The notes beneath the pieces were generated by a model that was not told the origin of the DNA, made no database searches, and was given only the letters and a program-made list of their open reading frames with translations. Positions 56,601 to 63,668 of a stretch of 64,000 nt of DNA are shown here, in pieces; within the stretch, counting starts at the first letter, position 1, and each line of letters opens with the position of its first letter. The stretch spans positions 63,445,938 through 63,509,937 of the forward strand of contig CM076259.1 of the NCBI GenBank assembly GCA_038380795.1, in the 5' to 3' direction. This DNA is from Pyrocephalus nanus (taxonomy: Eukaryota; Chordata; Aves; Passeriformes; Tyrannidae). The position numbers and the translations under genes were made by a program.

Positions 56601-59600
56601 TTCGTAAGTTTAGACAGGGGAAAAAGTTTATTTTGATAATAAATGGCATTATGAATTTTCCAAAACCATGTGACTGTAGAATCACAGATACTTCTTGGCT
56701 TCTCCTCATGGGTACTTCATGAAATACTCATTCCTACATATGCACTCTGAGGTCACAGAGACCCTTAGAAGGACAGGCTACTTCTTAAACATTTTTCCTC
56801 TTCACACTAAGGGGATGTTCTGTCTTTTAAAGGAATTAGCAGAAAGTCTTTTAAGTAAACTATTGTGCAAGTAAAGACTATATTGTGGAAATGCTGCTGT
56901 ACAGCCTGCATAATCTCCTTTAATGGAACTTACTCTATACTTCCTCTATACTTCTCCTCTAATGGACATATACCACTTGGGATTGGTCTTGGTATCTTCC
57001 ATTCTCCTTCTGAACAAGGCATCAAAGCAGATTTCCTTTTCTTGAGACTGTAAAATATATGACTACATTTCTGTCCTATTACATTATATACTTGTATTCA
57101 AAATGACAAATTTTCAAAGACTTCACTTCTGCTCACTTGTATAAATTGTGCCTCTACCAATCCTTCACTTTATACGAACCAGCATTGCATTTTATGCAGT
57201 TCTTCTACATTCAACCTTTAAAATGTGTACAGATTAGACTCCAACTTCACATTCAGACACAGGACATAAACTACTTCCTACCAAAGTCCACAACATGAAC
57301 CTACTGATTTTGAAAGCCTACCGATAGCTATCTAAACTTGTAATCTCTACTAGAAACTTATTACTGGAAATAATTATTTCTAACCTCCACAAAACTGTAT
57401 ATAATTTTCATAAGAAAGCTCATAAAACAAGGAGATTCATTCTTCCATACTGAGAAAACCTAAAGCTGTAAAACCACATATCCTAGTCATAAAAACAATA
57501 AAGACTACTTCCATCTGTCATAGGCCATTATCCCCTTCCCATGAATAAAAATACTGAAAAGAGCAAAATACAAATCTTTTCTTCCACAGGAAACTGGAAA
57601 ACCAAGGGAAAAAGGGATCAGTGTTAGGCTCATTAAACAGCACTTCAGTATTTTACAGTTAGCTTTAAAAACGCAGAGTAGGAAAGAATCCAGCTTTTCA
57701 TTCCTTCATACAGTCCCTGAACTAGAGAGTGATTTCCACTGGATATGAAGCATTAACAACAACGAGAAGCCTGTCAAACTGATGAGACATTGAGTTGGTC
57801 CATATCTGCTACAACACAAAATAATTTACATTATCAACTGACAGTAGGTAAAGCACATCCATATCTAGCATGCCGTGTCACTGTAACTGATTCTTTTCCC
57901 TAAAAAGCCAATTCTGATTAAAATAAGCAATAACATACCTTACCTTTTTGGATCCTCTAGCAATAAACTGAGAATGCAATATTTTTATTCCAATTAAGCT
58001 ACAAACACAGACAGTGTTAAAAAACCCCCAAAATCATTACTCAAAGATGGAAGGGGCAGGATAACATCTAGAAGAAAATCCCATCAAAAAAAAAAAAGGT
58101 GGTATACTTACTTTTCTGCCTGGAGTTTTGTGGTTTTTACAATCAAGTCCTGGGTTTGTTCCTTTGCTGCCTAGAATACAATTATAATTATGAAGCATGT
58201 GAAAAACACAAACATCAAATGTATTACACCATCTTTAAAATCTGTAATACTTTTGAAGCTTTCCAACTATAAGCAATCTAAAGGGTGTACTGTTTGAAAT
58301 AAAAGGCCTTCTTTAAACAACTATTCATTAACTCTTCCTATTTCCAGGCAGGAAAAAATAAATCATTATTCTTATTCATATATATTTTCATGTTTATATA
58401 CATTTATATTCAAAATACAGAAACATTATAAGTGTTAGAAATAGTTCTGATTATTTTGTTTGTCCATCAACTGTAAATTGTTTGCTCTTAAAAAATGAAA
58501 AAAATTCCTTTGGATGCTAAACTGTCCAGTAGCAGTGTCCATCCAGACTTGTCAGACAAGATGACGAATGCAGCTCTGCTAGTCTAAGCAAACTTAGCTT
58601 TACAGTCCAAGCACCTGACAGAGCTGTAAGGACCAAGAAAAATTATTAAGAAACATTTCTTCACTGAAAATGTGATTGGGCATTGGAACAGGCTGCCCAG
58701 GGATGTGGCTGAGTCACCATCCCTTAACGTATTTAAAAGACGTGTAGATGTGGCACTTCAGGACATGGTTTAGTGGTGGACTTGGCAGTCCTGGATTAGT
58801 GATTGGACTTGATGACCTTAGAAATACTGTCCAACATAAATGATTCTATAATTCTAAGCGCAATGCACTTTTGAATTTCACCACAGCCCTAAATATTCAG
58901 TAATGACAAAGCAAGGGAATTCATGTAGAAACAATTCTGCGTCAGATGGCAGCTGCATGACTAAAGGGATTGCTGCAAACCAAGTTAAAGAGTTCTGAAA
59001 CTTACTGCCCAGCAAAAAGATAAAAGACATTTGGAATTGTTGGCTTCCCACTGGATGCCCCCAATGATCCCTTAGGCAGAAAAAAAGGATGATATAACAA
59101 GAAAATATCTTGCAATCCAAATGCATTCAGTCTAGAATAATATTGCAAGTGAAGAGGTAGAAATGGCTATAAAAATATTCTGTGTGGATAATTTCAATAC
59201 TGTATTAGGTCCAAATTACAGCGTTTGCCAAAATGAAGATGCCAGTCTTGATATCCCTGAGAGGGCTAACAGCAGTACGTATGCACACTGAATTTTCTAA
59301 GGGAAACTAACATGCAAATTTCATAAAAACTCAACAGAATTTACTGAACATCTAGTAGTTCCAAAATAATTTAAGATATCATTAAGCTTTCATATCTTAT
59401 ACAAAGAATAATATTTAGGGGGTTTAAAAAATTCATAATTTAAACCTTTTGACTATCACAAAAAAAGACTAGACCTGAACTATTCAGTACAAGAATGTAC
59501 TAATTCCAGACTGGTTTCTGCCATCACCTCCTTCAGAGCTGCACATTTTAATAAACAAAAAGAAAACAAACAAAACAAACAAAAACATTTCTAACAAACA

Positions 59601-62600
59601 AAAATAAACAAATCCAAACAAACAACACAACTCCCACCCCAACCCCCCCAAAAAAAAAAAAAAAAGAAAAAAAGAAATTTGTTTCTTTCCCAGTATTTTC
59701 TGGACCGAAGTACTAATTACCAGCAATAATGCTGGTAGGAGAGCAAAAAGGAAGGAAAAGTGGTTTTTATGGATCTAGCTAGATGTATCAGGAAGCCAAT
59801 TTATATTTACATGCATTCAAATACATGCCAGATACTGTCATTATTTTATGTATGAAATGTAAGAGCTTACATCTAACCAAACAAGGTAACCATCAGAAAC
59901 GAGTCAGACATGACAGAAAAATCAGAAAGTTGGTATTTGATGTTTCTTGTATATCCAAAAAAATGTTTTTTTTGTCTTCCTCCCCACCTCAGTATACAAC
60001 TAAAACTTTTATTATCCTTCAACCCCACTTTATTCCATTTCAGCACTTGCCTCCTTCTCTCCCTTTCAGCCACTGCATTTATCAAGTCACTGTCCCAAAA
60101 TCATATTTGACAGTATATGGTTATTTGAATCAGATGGTATTAGAAACTTACAAAATAACAAAGGTAAAAAGCTTTCTGGCTTATCTAAATATATTCCCTT
60201 TCATATCTTTATATTTGTTCTGCTTTTCTTCGCACACTTTTCTGCCTTATATGCCAAATATCCTCCTCTTTATATCTTCTATTTGCTCTACTTAGTTCAT
60301 TTATGTCTTCTTTTTCAGCTTAAGCAGATGCCTGCAAGTCCTTGTGTCCTATTAAAGTACCAGAGTATTTCACCACTGAGTGCAAATTTATGAGCTTATG
60401 AACTTGCTTTACATTCATCCAGACAAAGAAAATACGGACTGAATCAAGACAAGTTATGAGTTCTACAAGGCTCTAGTGGAAACCTCCTGTGGGGCAAAGA
60501 ACAAAACTACCTACTGACTTCAACAGAAAAAGAAATCTCTGCAGGGTGGTTGTGCTCTGGGAAAGAAAAAAATCAGATACGATAGTTACACTTCATGATC
60601 TAAAGACAGAAAAGAGCAAAAATCTGCATGGACACTTGACTCATTTCCACATCTAAGAGTTTAGACTACCAGTTCCTGAACTGCACTAGGGCATACATCC
60701 ACATTAACAGTGTTCAAAGAGATCTGAGACCTCTGAGGTGCACTACCCACTTCCTTCCAAAAAATTAACTACTGCACTTCACTACATTGTAGTCTCACAT
60801 TTTTTTGGTACAAATTCATCAAGCTATAAGCATTTGTACAATGACTATGAAACCTATTTATCTAAGCAGGAGGACATCTAAGATCCACACACACATATAG
60901 GGAGAGGAAAACACAACTGTTTTCACAGGATTTTTTTAGTGGAAGATTCTCATTCACATACTATAACTTATGTGCTATATGCAGAACATAATTGGTGTGA
61001 CAAAACATCTACACTTCAGCATCTTTTACACTCAACACGGCATTGAATATTGAACTTGTACACTAAAACCAAACCAGATTTAGTAATGTTTATAAAACTC
61101 AAGTTTCCCCCCCATCCAGAATATTATGGATTCAGGATTAAAGGAAAATAAAGTTGGTTTTGAAACAAAACCAATACACTGAAGATGCACAGCAGACTTG
61201 TTTCCCTCTTCAAATTACAAGATACTTTCTTATGAATGTAGCTGAGGTATTTATACAAACATGTAACTCGATAGACACAGTCAACGCAAAAGGAATTTTA
61301 AAAGGAAATAAACAAATTAACCCTATAATTTCACACACATCCAATCTAATAGAATATTTCCTCTCCACTCACATACAAGTGGATATTACACTGCTATTCT
61401 CAAAGTAAGTATATCGCTGCATTTTGAACTGCAATTTGGAAAAAATTAAAATGACTTCCTCAATAAATCTTCTGAAGAAGAAAAAAGAAGCATATTAATA
61501 TCCTAAAATAACATAATATGCATACTATGGAAACATCTCGGTGTTGCTGGTCATCTCCAAAAATAATTGGTTATCCTTTTAAAAGAAAGTAGTCCCATCT
61601 GAGAAATTAAAATATACAAAGCACATCTATTTGTATATTACCTTCAAACGACTGGACATGTCTTCACAGCAGCTGCTCATCGCTTGCACATCTTCGTTTA
61701 TACTCTCAAGTTCCTAACCAAGTTCAAATAAAAGTAACTGCGTTTAAAGTCAGAAATGCCATGTCCAGGCCCAGTTCCATCCCACCCAAATTAGATGCCC
61801 AAGCAACAAGGAACATAGTCGCTCTGGGTTCCCTGTTAGTCAATGCCGAGAATGCACCTCTGAAGATCAACATTCTCTTGGGACTTATGAGATATCATGA
61901 AACATAATATCTCTCTGCACAACATTTTCAACAAATGAAACAAACGATGAAACGACTTTACTCTAAAAGTATATTTGTCCTGGACAGTCAAAATCTCTCT
62001 TAATCCTTCTTTTTTTTTTTTTTTCCCCCCAGTTTAAATTACATAGCAGTACTCCTACAAGATAGCTAGGCATGCTGCAAAAATGCTACCTCTTTAACTT
62101 GCTTGAATATGTGCACAAATTCTTCATTTATGGCCAAGCTCCGTCGTTCAATGTCTCCACGCAAGTTTCTTCGGGTGCGCAAACTATTTTCCACGAAAAA
62201 GGTCGAGAGAGCCTTGAGTGCTTCCAGCATTTCCTAGAATATATATATTAAAAAAAAAAAAAAAAGACAGAAATCTTAATTTTGTACACAGTTACAAATA
62301 AGCAGGTTAAATAGTCTGTAACCATCCCAAGTTCATGGTCTTATTAAAAATAAAACAAACGTAATAAATGGTTTTAGAGAAAAAACTACCCAAACACACT
62401 GCGGATCAGTTAGCAAAAAAGCAAAATAATTGTTGAACCTTTCTTCTTCTAACAAACAACTCTGTCTGATATTTTAGAGCACCTTTAATTAAGATTACTT
62501 TCTATAAAGGAATGACCCATTCACAGCTAGAAAACATTTAAGCGGCAAAAAACTTCAGAAGTGCCCTCCGTGGCAAGCGATACAAACCTCCCTACGACCT

Positions 62601-62944
62601 GAGGGGATGAAACAGGAGCGCGGCATGTCGCTGGAGAGGCGAGAACCAGCGCTATGTGTAATTACTGCTGCAAGCGGCCGCCCGCGGCTCCGCAGCGGAA
62701 CTCAGGGTACGCCGGGACTCGCCCCCCGCCGCGGAGCCTGCCGGGGCCCGCGGCCCCTGACGGCTCATCCGGCCCCCGCCCCGTTCCTCAGCCGCCGGCC
62801 GGCCGACCGACCCACCTTGTCGTTGTCCAGGCGCGTCTCCAGGATCTTGTTGAGCTTGCGGGACAGCGGGTTGGTGCCGGGGGCGGCCGGGACCCCCGTC
62901 CCGGGAGCCGCGGGCGGCGGCGGCGGCGCTGCCGTGTCGGCCAT
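11490..62944 (-). CDS. COG6: COG6, conserved oligomeric Golgi complex subunit 6 (whole gene, 19 coding exons)
   Basis: COG6 belongs to lobe B of the COG complex (COG5-8), a CATCHR-family tether that captures retrograde vesicles at the Golgi and so keeps glycosylation enzymes in place. Spliced exons in transcript order: 62816-62944, 62090-62233, 61642-61713, 58112-58170, 48785-48896, 46720-46802, 46419-46489, 45162-45255, 41379-41507, 41170-41261, 36745-36809, 32762-32853, 30974-31091, 22003-22134, 21283-21450, 19276-19383, 17693-17746, 15176-15255, 11490-11637. They sum to 1950 nt (649 residues plus stop), with GT-AG at every intron and phases that agree. Residues 1-25 form a Pro/Ala-rich variable head. 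Conserved sequence begins at NPLSRKL. Residues ~44-135 are helical and charged, consistent with the coiled-coil region that binds COG partners and SNAREs in the family. The remainder is the CATCHR-like helical body. The start has a strong Kozak context. No frameshift or missing exon is seen. Confidence 0.97.
11638..15175 (-). other. COG6: COG6 intron 18
   Basis: The donor is GTAAGT and the acceptor TTAG. The intron holds a minus-strand open frame of about 183 codons (13910-14461), which I judge spurious, and a probable CR1 tail near 14234-14290 in the plus orientation. The rest is AT-rich with no other recognisable feature. Confidence 0.85.
14200..14290 (+). mobile_element. Probable CR1 3' end fragment
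   Basis: The plus strand reads 'ggactagctgattgttgtagg' split by 'taccttcc', followed by 'actgaactgttctgtt'. This follows the usual CR1 3' pattern of 'ggactagatgat', 'ggtcccttccaac' and a short tail repeat. The copy is diverged and its 5' limit is unclear. Confidence 0.5.
15176..15255 (-). CDS. COG6: COG6 coding exon 18 (residues 575-601)
   Basis: The acceptor CCCAG and the donor GTAAGT bound an 80-nt exon that reads [14 protein letters not shown] then [12 protein letters not shown]. It matches the conserved COG6 segment just before the last exon. It ends two bases into a Lys codon completed by exon 19. Confidence 0.96.
15256..17692 (-). other. COG6: COG6 intron 17
   Basis: The donor is GTAAGC and the acceptor CCCAG. 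The intron contains a CR1 fragment at 15810-15970 and a short TA repeat near 16712-16724. Nothing else is recognised. Confidence 0.85.
15810..15970 (+). mobile_element. CR1 LINE 3' fragment
   Basis: The plus strand carries 'agagaaactgtggatgcccc', then 'gtgttcaaggccaggttgga', then 'tggtctttaaggtctgttcc' and 'aacccttctgtga'. These are successive landmarks of the avian CR1 3' region in the correct order. The middle carries a small insertion relative to the usual pattern, and the tail is shortened. Confidence 0.88.
17693..17746 (-). CDS. COG6: COG6 coding exon 17 (residues 557-574)
   Basis: The exon is 54 nt, the smallest coding exon of the gene, and reads [18 protein letters not shown]. The acceptor is TTAG and the donor GTAAGC, both phase 0. 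In the family this stretch is a variable linker within the C-terminal helical region, consistent with the substitutions seen. Confidence 0.94.
17747..19275 (-). other. COG6: COG6 intron 16
   Basis: The donor is GTAAGC and the acceptor TTAG. The intron is AT-rich and I see no repeat or additional exon in it. Confidence 0.8.
19276..19383 (-). CDS. COG6: COG6 coding exon 16 (residues 521-556)
   Basis: The reading is [36 protein letters not shown]. The acceptor is TTTCAG and the donor GTAAGC, in phase 0. Gly541 in the motif [10 protein letters not shown] corresponds by simple counting to human Gly549, the residue changed in a known COG6-CDG allele (G549V), and it is conserved here. Confidence 0.97.
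19384..21282 (-). other. COG6: COG6 intron 15
   Basis: The donor is GTAAGC and the acceptor TTTCAG. The intron is AT-rich and contains a 13-nt A run near 20321. No other feature is recognised. Confidence 0.8.
21283..21450 (-). CDS. COG6: COG6 coding exon 15 (residues 465-520)
   Basis: This is the longest coding exon (168 nt). It includes [20 protein letters not shown] and [18 protein letters not shown]. The acceptor is TTTTAG and the donor GTAAGC, both phase 0. The sequence is nearly identical to mammalian COG6, so it marks a strongly constrained part of the helical body. Confidence 0.98.
21451..22002 (-). other. COG6: COG6 intron 14
   Basis: The donor is GTACAA, a weak match to consensus, and the acceptor TTTTAG. 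A short CA-rich tract near 21968-21981 lies just inside the donor. Nothing else is seen. Confidence 0.8.
22003..22134 (-). CDS. COG6: COG6 coding exon 14 (residues 421-464)
   Basis: The exon reads [18 protein letters not shown] and onwards to [19 protein letters not shown]. The acceptor is CTTCAG and the donor CAG|GTACAA, in phase 0. It matches the conserved mid-to-C-terminal COG6 region with only isolated substitutions. Confidence 0.97.
22135..30973 (-). other. COG6: COG6 intron 13
   Basis: This is the second-largest intron (8.8 kb), with donor GTTTGT and acceptor CTTCAG. It holds a CR1 fragment at 25345-25768. The sequences at 22440-22630 and 22860-23150 are less AT-rich but match nothing I recognise. 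No extra coding exon is evident. Confidence 0.8.
25345..25768 (+). mobile_element. CR1 LINE 3' fragment (about 420 bp)
   Basis: Landmarks occur in canonical order on the plus strand. They are 'ggagcaagtcaagcaaaggg' (3' end of the ORF2 region), 'ttcagtctggagaag', 'gaggcaatgggcacag', 'ttttttactgtgatgttag', a 'caacctgctctag' box and a final 'ttcttcaattctgtgaca'. It is 5'-truncated and noticeably diverged, so it is not active. Confidence 0.92.
30974..31091 (-). CDS. COG6: COG6 coding exon 13 (residues 381-420)
   Basis: The exon begins with the third base of Ser381 and reads [20 protein letters not shown] and then [19 protein letters not shown]. The acceptor is TTTCAG and the donor GTTTGT, in phase 0. 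It is highly conserved with mammalian COG6. Confidence 0.97.
31092..32761 (-). other. COG6: COG6 intron 12
   Basis: The donor is GTATGC and the acceptor TTTCAG. I recognise no repeat or RNA gene in it. Short open frames at 31246-31470 and 31987-32226 lack conserved features. Confidence 0.8.
32762..32853 (-). CDS. COG6: COG6 coding exon 12 (residues 351-381)
   Basis: The exon reads [20 protein letters not shown] and then [10 protein letters not shown], ending two bases into the Ser codon that exon 13 completes. The acceptor is CTGCAG and the donor GTATGC. It is essentially identical to mammalian COG6. Confidence 0.97.
35431..35620 (+). mobile_element. CR1 LINE 3' fragment
   Basis: The plus strand contains 'ggcacaaaactgaaacacag', 'gttctgtctgaacatcacga', 'gtgactgagcac', 'ttgcccagagaggctgtgga' and 'agtcatctggacac'. 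This is the canonical order of the CR1 3' region. The final tail is missing or degraded. A 10-T run interrupts it where the usual pattern is 'ttctttactg'. Confidence 0.9.
36107..36127. repeat. (AAAC)n microsatellite
   Basis: About five tandem AAAC units lie in intron 11. Confidence 0.9.
36745..36809 (-). CDS. COG6: COG6 coding exon 11 (residues 329-350)
   Basis: A short 65-nt exon reads [20 protein letters not shown] then LK, with the Gly codon split after its first base. The acceptor is CCATAG and the donor GTGAAG. It is identical or nearly so to mammalian COG6. Confidence 0.97.
36810..41169 (-). other. COG6: COG6 intron 10
   Basis: The donor is GTAGTA and the acceptor CCATAG. There is a purine-rich imperfect duplication at 37075-37117 and an A-run near 37189-37203. 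I see no CR1 copy or extra exon. Confidence 0.8.
37075..37117. repeat. Imperfect tandem duplication
   Basis: 'gagaagcagcaaggg' and 'aagaagcagcaagggg' occur side by side within a purine-rich stretch separated by 'aaagagag'. This is a simple local duplication. Confidence 0.7.
41170..41261 (-). CDS. COG6: COG6 coding exon 10 (residues 298-329)
   Basis: The exon reads [20 protein letters not shown] and then [10 protein letters not shown], ending one base into Gly329. The acceptor is GTGTAG and the donor GTAGTA. It is separated from exon 9 by the shortest intron of the gene. Confidence 0.97.
41379..41507 (-). CDS. COG6: COG6 coding exon 9 (residues 255-298)
   Basis: The exon reads [20 protein letters not shown] and then [12 protein letters not shown], with Lys255 and Arg298 split across junctions. 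The acceptor is AACAG and the donor GTACAG. It is one of the most conserved COG6 segments. Confidence 0.98.
41508..45161 (-). other. COG6: COG6 intron 8
   Basis: The donor is GTAAGT and the acceptor AACAG. The intron contains a 14-nt T run at 42211-42224 and AT-rich sequence. The stretch 44090-44560 is less AT-rich but unrecognised. No coding exon is evident. Confidence 0.8.
45162..45255 (-). CDS. COG6: COG6 coding exon 8 (residues 224-255)
   Basis: The exon completes residue 224 (Asn here, Ser in my recollection of human COG6) and reads [20 protein letters not shown] and then [10 protein letters not shown]. The acceptor is TTATAG and the donor GTAAGT. Phases 1 in and 2 out match the neighbours. 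Confidence 0.96.
45256..46418 (-). other. COG6: COG6 intron 7
   Basis: The donor is GTAGGA, a weak match, and the acceptor TTATAG. The intron is AT-rich with nothing else recognised. Confidence 0.8.
46419..46489 (-). CDS. COG6: COG6 coding exon 7 (residues 200-224)
   Basis: The exon reads [20 protein letters not shown] and then WTQ, starting with the last base of Gly200. The acceptor is TTGTAG and the donor CAAA|GTAGGA. The donor choice is set by phase with exon 8. Confidence 0.97.
46720..46802 (-). CDS. COG6: COG6 coding exon 6 (residues 173-200)
   Basis: The exon reads [20 protein letters not shown] and then RTNQQRA. The acceptor is GATTTAG and the donor GTGAGT. Intron 6, between this exon and exon 7, is only 230 bp. 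Confidence 0.97.
46803..48784 (-). other. COG6: COG6 intron 5
   Basis: The donor is GTAGCT and the acceptor GATTTAG. No repeat family or extra exon is recognised. Confidence 0.8.
48785..48896 (-). CDS. COG6: COG6 coding exon 5 (residues 135-172)
   Basis: The exon completes Asn135 and reads [20 protein letters not shown] and then [17 protein letters not shown]. The acceptor is TTACAG and the donor GTAGCT. It is conserved with substitutions in the helical N-terminal region. Confidence 0.97.
51891..51908. repeat. (TA)n microsatellite
   Basis: About nine tandem TA units lie in intron 4, flanked by AT-rich sequence. Confidence 0.9.
53100..53490 (+). mobile_element. Ancient, highly diverged CR1-type LINE remnant
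   Basis: The plus strand contains 'gatgatcatgggaatagaaa', then 'cacaggagatgaa', 'aattagattggaaatcacg', 'gaatgagcttttggg', 'gtgttccacgattag' and 'gatgagtttatcatag'. The order fits the 3' part of older CR1 subfamilies known from birds, crocodilians and turtles. It is much more diverged than the other copies, and both limits are estimates. Confidence 0.55.
58112..58170 (-). CDS. COG6: COG6 coding exon 4 (residues 116-135)
   Basis: The 59-nt exon reads [19 protein letters not shown] and ends two bases into residue 135. The acceptor is TTCTAG and the donor GTAAGT. The heptad-like spacing and charged residues fit the N-terminal coiled-coil region of COG6. Confidence 0.97.
58640..58858 (+). mobile_element. 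CR1 LINE 3' fragment
   Basis: The plus strand carries 'ggaacaggctgcccagggat', 'agacgtgtagatgtggcact', 'ggacatggtttagtggtgga', 'ttggactt' with 'gatgacctta', and the tail 'tgattctataattcta'. These are the diagnostic landmarks of a common avian CR1 subfamily in the right order. Confidence 0.93.
59556..59680. repeat. A/C-rich low-complexity tract
   Basis: Irregular (AAAC)n and (CAAA)n units are followed by C-rich and then pure A stretches. This is simple-sequence DNA in intron 3. Confidence 0.9.
61642..61713 (-). CDS. COG6: COG6 coding exon 3 (residues 92-115)
   Basis: The exon reads [20 protein letters not shown] and then SRLK. The acceptor is GTTAG and the donor GTAATA, both phase 0. It continues the N-terminal coiled-coil region. 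Confidence 0.97.
61714..62089 (-). other. COG6: COG6 intron 2
   Basis: A 376-bp intron with donor GTAGCA. A T-rich tract followed by C residues lies near 62008-62030. Nothing else is recognised. Confidence 0.85.
62090..62233 (-). CDS. COG6: COG6 coding exon 2 (residues 44-91)
   Basis: The exon reads [20 protein letters not shown], then [20 protein letters not shown] and HIFKQVKE. The acceptor is TTCTAG and the donor GTAGCA, both phase 0. It matches the highly conserved N-terminal helical segment of COG6. Confidence 0.98.
62234..62815 (-). other. COG6: COG6 intron 1
   Basis: A 582-bp intron with donor GTGGGT. Its 5' part (about 62660-62815) is GC- and CpG-rich and belongs to the promoter CpG island. 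Its 3' part is AT-rich with an A run near 62251. Confidence 0.88.
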
Positions 62945-63060
62945 GGCTGCGGCCCTGTCCGGCCGCAGCGCCCCGGCGCGGGCCAGCTCCGGCGGAAACT
63001 CGCTCCCCGGGCTTTGGTTCCGGCCTGGCGCAGGCCGACCGTAGAGCCAAGCGTCATCCG
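62650..63060. promoter_or_regulatory. COG6: CpG island covering the COG6 promoter and first exon
   Basis: GC content and CpG density rise sharply here compared with the AT-rich surroundings, spanning exon 1 and the start of intron 1. I see no TATAAA box on the minus strand at a sensible distance, which fits a CpG-island housekeeping promoter. The minus strand carries ETS-like GGAA cores (for example CCGGAACC near 63018 and AGGAAGTGA near 63130). The start of transcription cannot be fixed from sequence. Confidence 0.75.
62816..62944 (-). CDS. COG6: COG6 coding exon 1 (residues 1-43)
   Basis: The ATG lies in GCAGCCATGG, a near-ideal Kozak context. The exon reads [19 protein letters not shown], then [19 protein letters not shown]. 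The Pro/Ala-rich head differs from mammals and is 8 residues shorter than in my recollection of human COG6; the part from NPLSRKL onward is conserved. The donor AAG|GTGGGT is phase 0. The frame stays open upstream but contains no in-frame ATG, so this start is preferred. Confidence 0.96.
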
Positions 63061-63334
63061 GCACAAGTGGTACTGAGGGGGATAAATAAAGGATTTGGGG
63101 TTGATGATAAGAGAGAGAGTTCACTTCCTGAGGCCGAATAGCTGTATTTATTTAATGAAATAAATGCTTTCGTTATGAGCACAACCAGGAAGGAAAAATA
63201 AATGGGATCTCTATCGCACAAGCTAACAGCAGTAGCTGTAGAAGTGTGTCAAAATGAGGAGGTATCTTGTTTCGGCTGTGCATTTACTGACACAGAGGTG
63301 AACAGCTGAGGTCTCCTCGCAGCTCCAGAGCACA

Positions 63335-63668
63335 AAATCACAGAACCAATTAGGTTGGAAAAGACCTCTGAGATCATTGAGTCCAACCTCTGACCGAACA
63401 CCTCTGACCATGGCACTAAGTGCCACATCCTGTCTTTCCTTACACACCTCCAGGAATGGTGACTTCATCGCCTCCATGGGTAGCCCATCCCAATATCTAA
63501 TCACCCTTTCTGTGAAAAAAAAAAAAAAAAAAATCTTCCTAATGTCCTACTTTGTTTGACCTCCCCTGGCACAGCTTAAGGCCATGCCTGCTGGTTGCCT
63601 GGGAGAAGAGGCCACCCCTCCACCTGGTTACAACCTCTTTCCAGGCAGCTGGAGAGAGTGATAAGTAA
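63335..63668 (-). mobile_element. CR1 LINE fragment, antisense to the window
   Basis: The plus strand shows the reverse complement of a CR1 3' region. It has 'aatcacagaaccaattaggt', 'ggaaaagacctctgagatca', 'accatggcactaagtgccac', 'tctaatcaccctttctgtga', 'atcttcctaatgtcc' and 'ggttgcctgggagaagaggc'. This is the best-preserved CR1 copy in the window. It begins about 400 bp upstream of the COG6 ATG. An A run replaces the usual short purine spacer. Confidence 0.93.
63516..63534. repeat. Poly(A) run inside the CR1
   Basis: About 19 consecutive A residues occur where other CR1 copies have a short 'gaagaaat' spacer, consistent with slippage-driven expansion within the element. Confidence 0.85.

Larger units (their letters stand above)
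48897..58111 (-). other. COG6: COG6 intron 4 (largest)
   Basis: The intron is 9.2 kb, with donor GTAAGT and acceptor TTACAG. It contains an old CR1-like remnant at 53100-53490, TA repeats at 51891-51908 and near 53811, and a short inverted repeat at 56149-56245. Open frames at 50080-50370 and 51026-51346 are unsupported. No extra coding exon is evident. Confidence 0.8.
58171..61641 (-). other. COG6: COG6 intron 3
   Basis: The donor is GTAATA and the acceptor TTCTAG. The intron contains a CR1 fragment at 58640-58858 and a low-complexity A/C-rich tract at 59556-59680. A plus-strand frame of about 170 codons (59783-60295) is Phe/Leu/Tyr-rich, has no recognisable motif and is probably chance in AT-rich DNA. 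Confidence 0.8.

Noticed and set aside
59783..60295. Plus-strand frame of about 170 codons in intron 3
   Set aside because: The Phe/Tyr/Leu-rich composition reflects AT-rich DNA. No domain, signal or family resemblance is visible, and it lies antisense within a COG6 intron.
62607..63076. Plus-strand open frames of about 140 codons over the CpG island
   Set aside because: Long frames are common by chance in GC-rich DNA. These are antisense to COG6 exon 1 and have no conserved motif.
62945..63124. In-frame extension of COG6 upstream of the chosen ATG
   Set aside because: The frame is open but has no ATG; the apparent start at 63124 is a GTG. The MADTAA start has a near-perfect Kozak context and gives a protein of the expected length.
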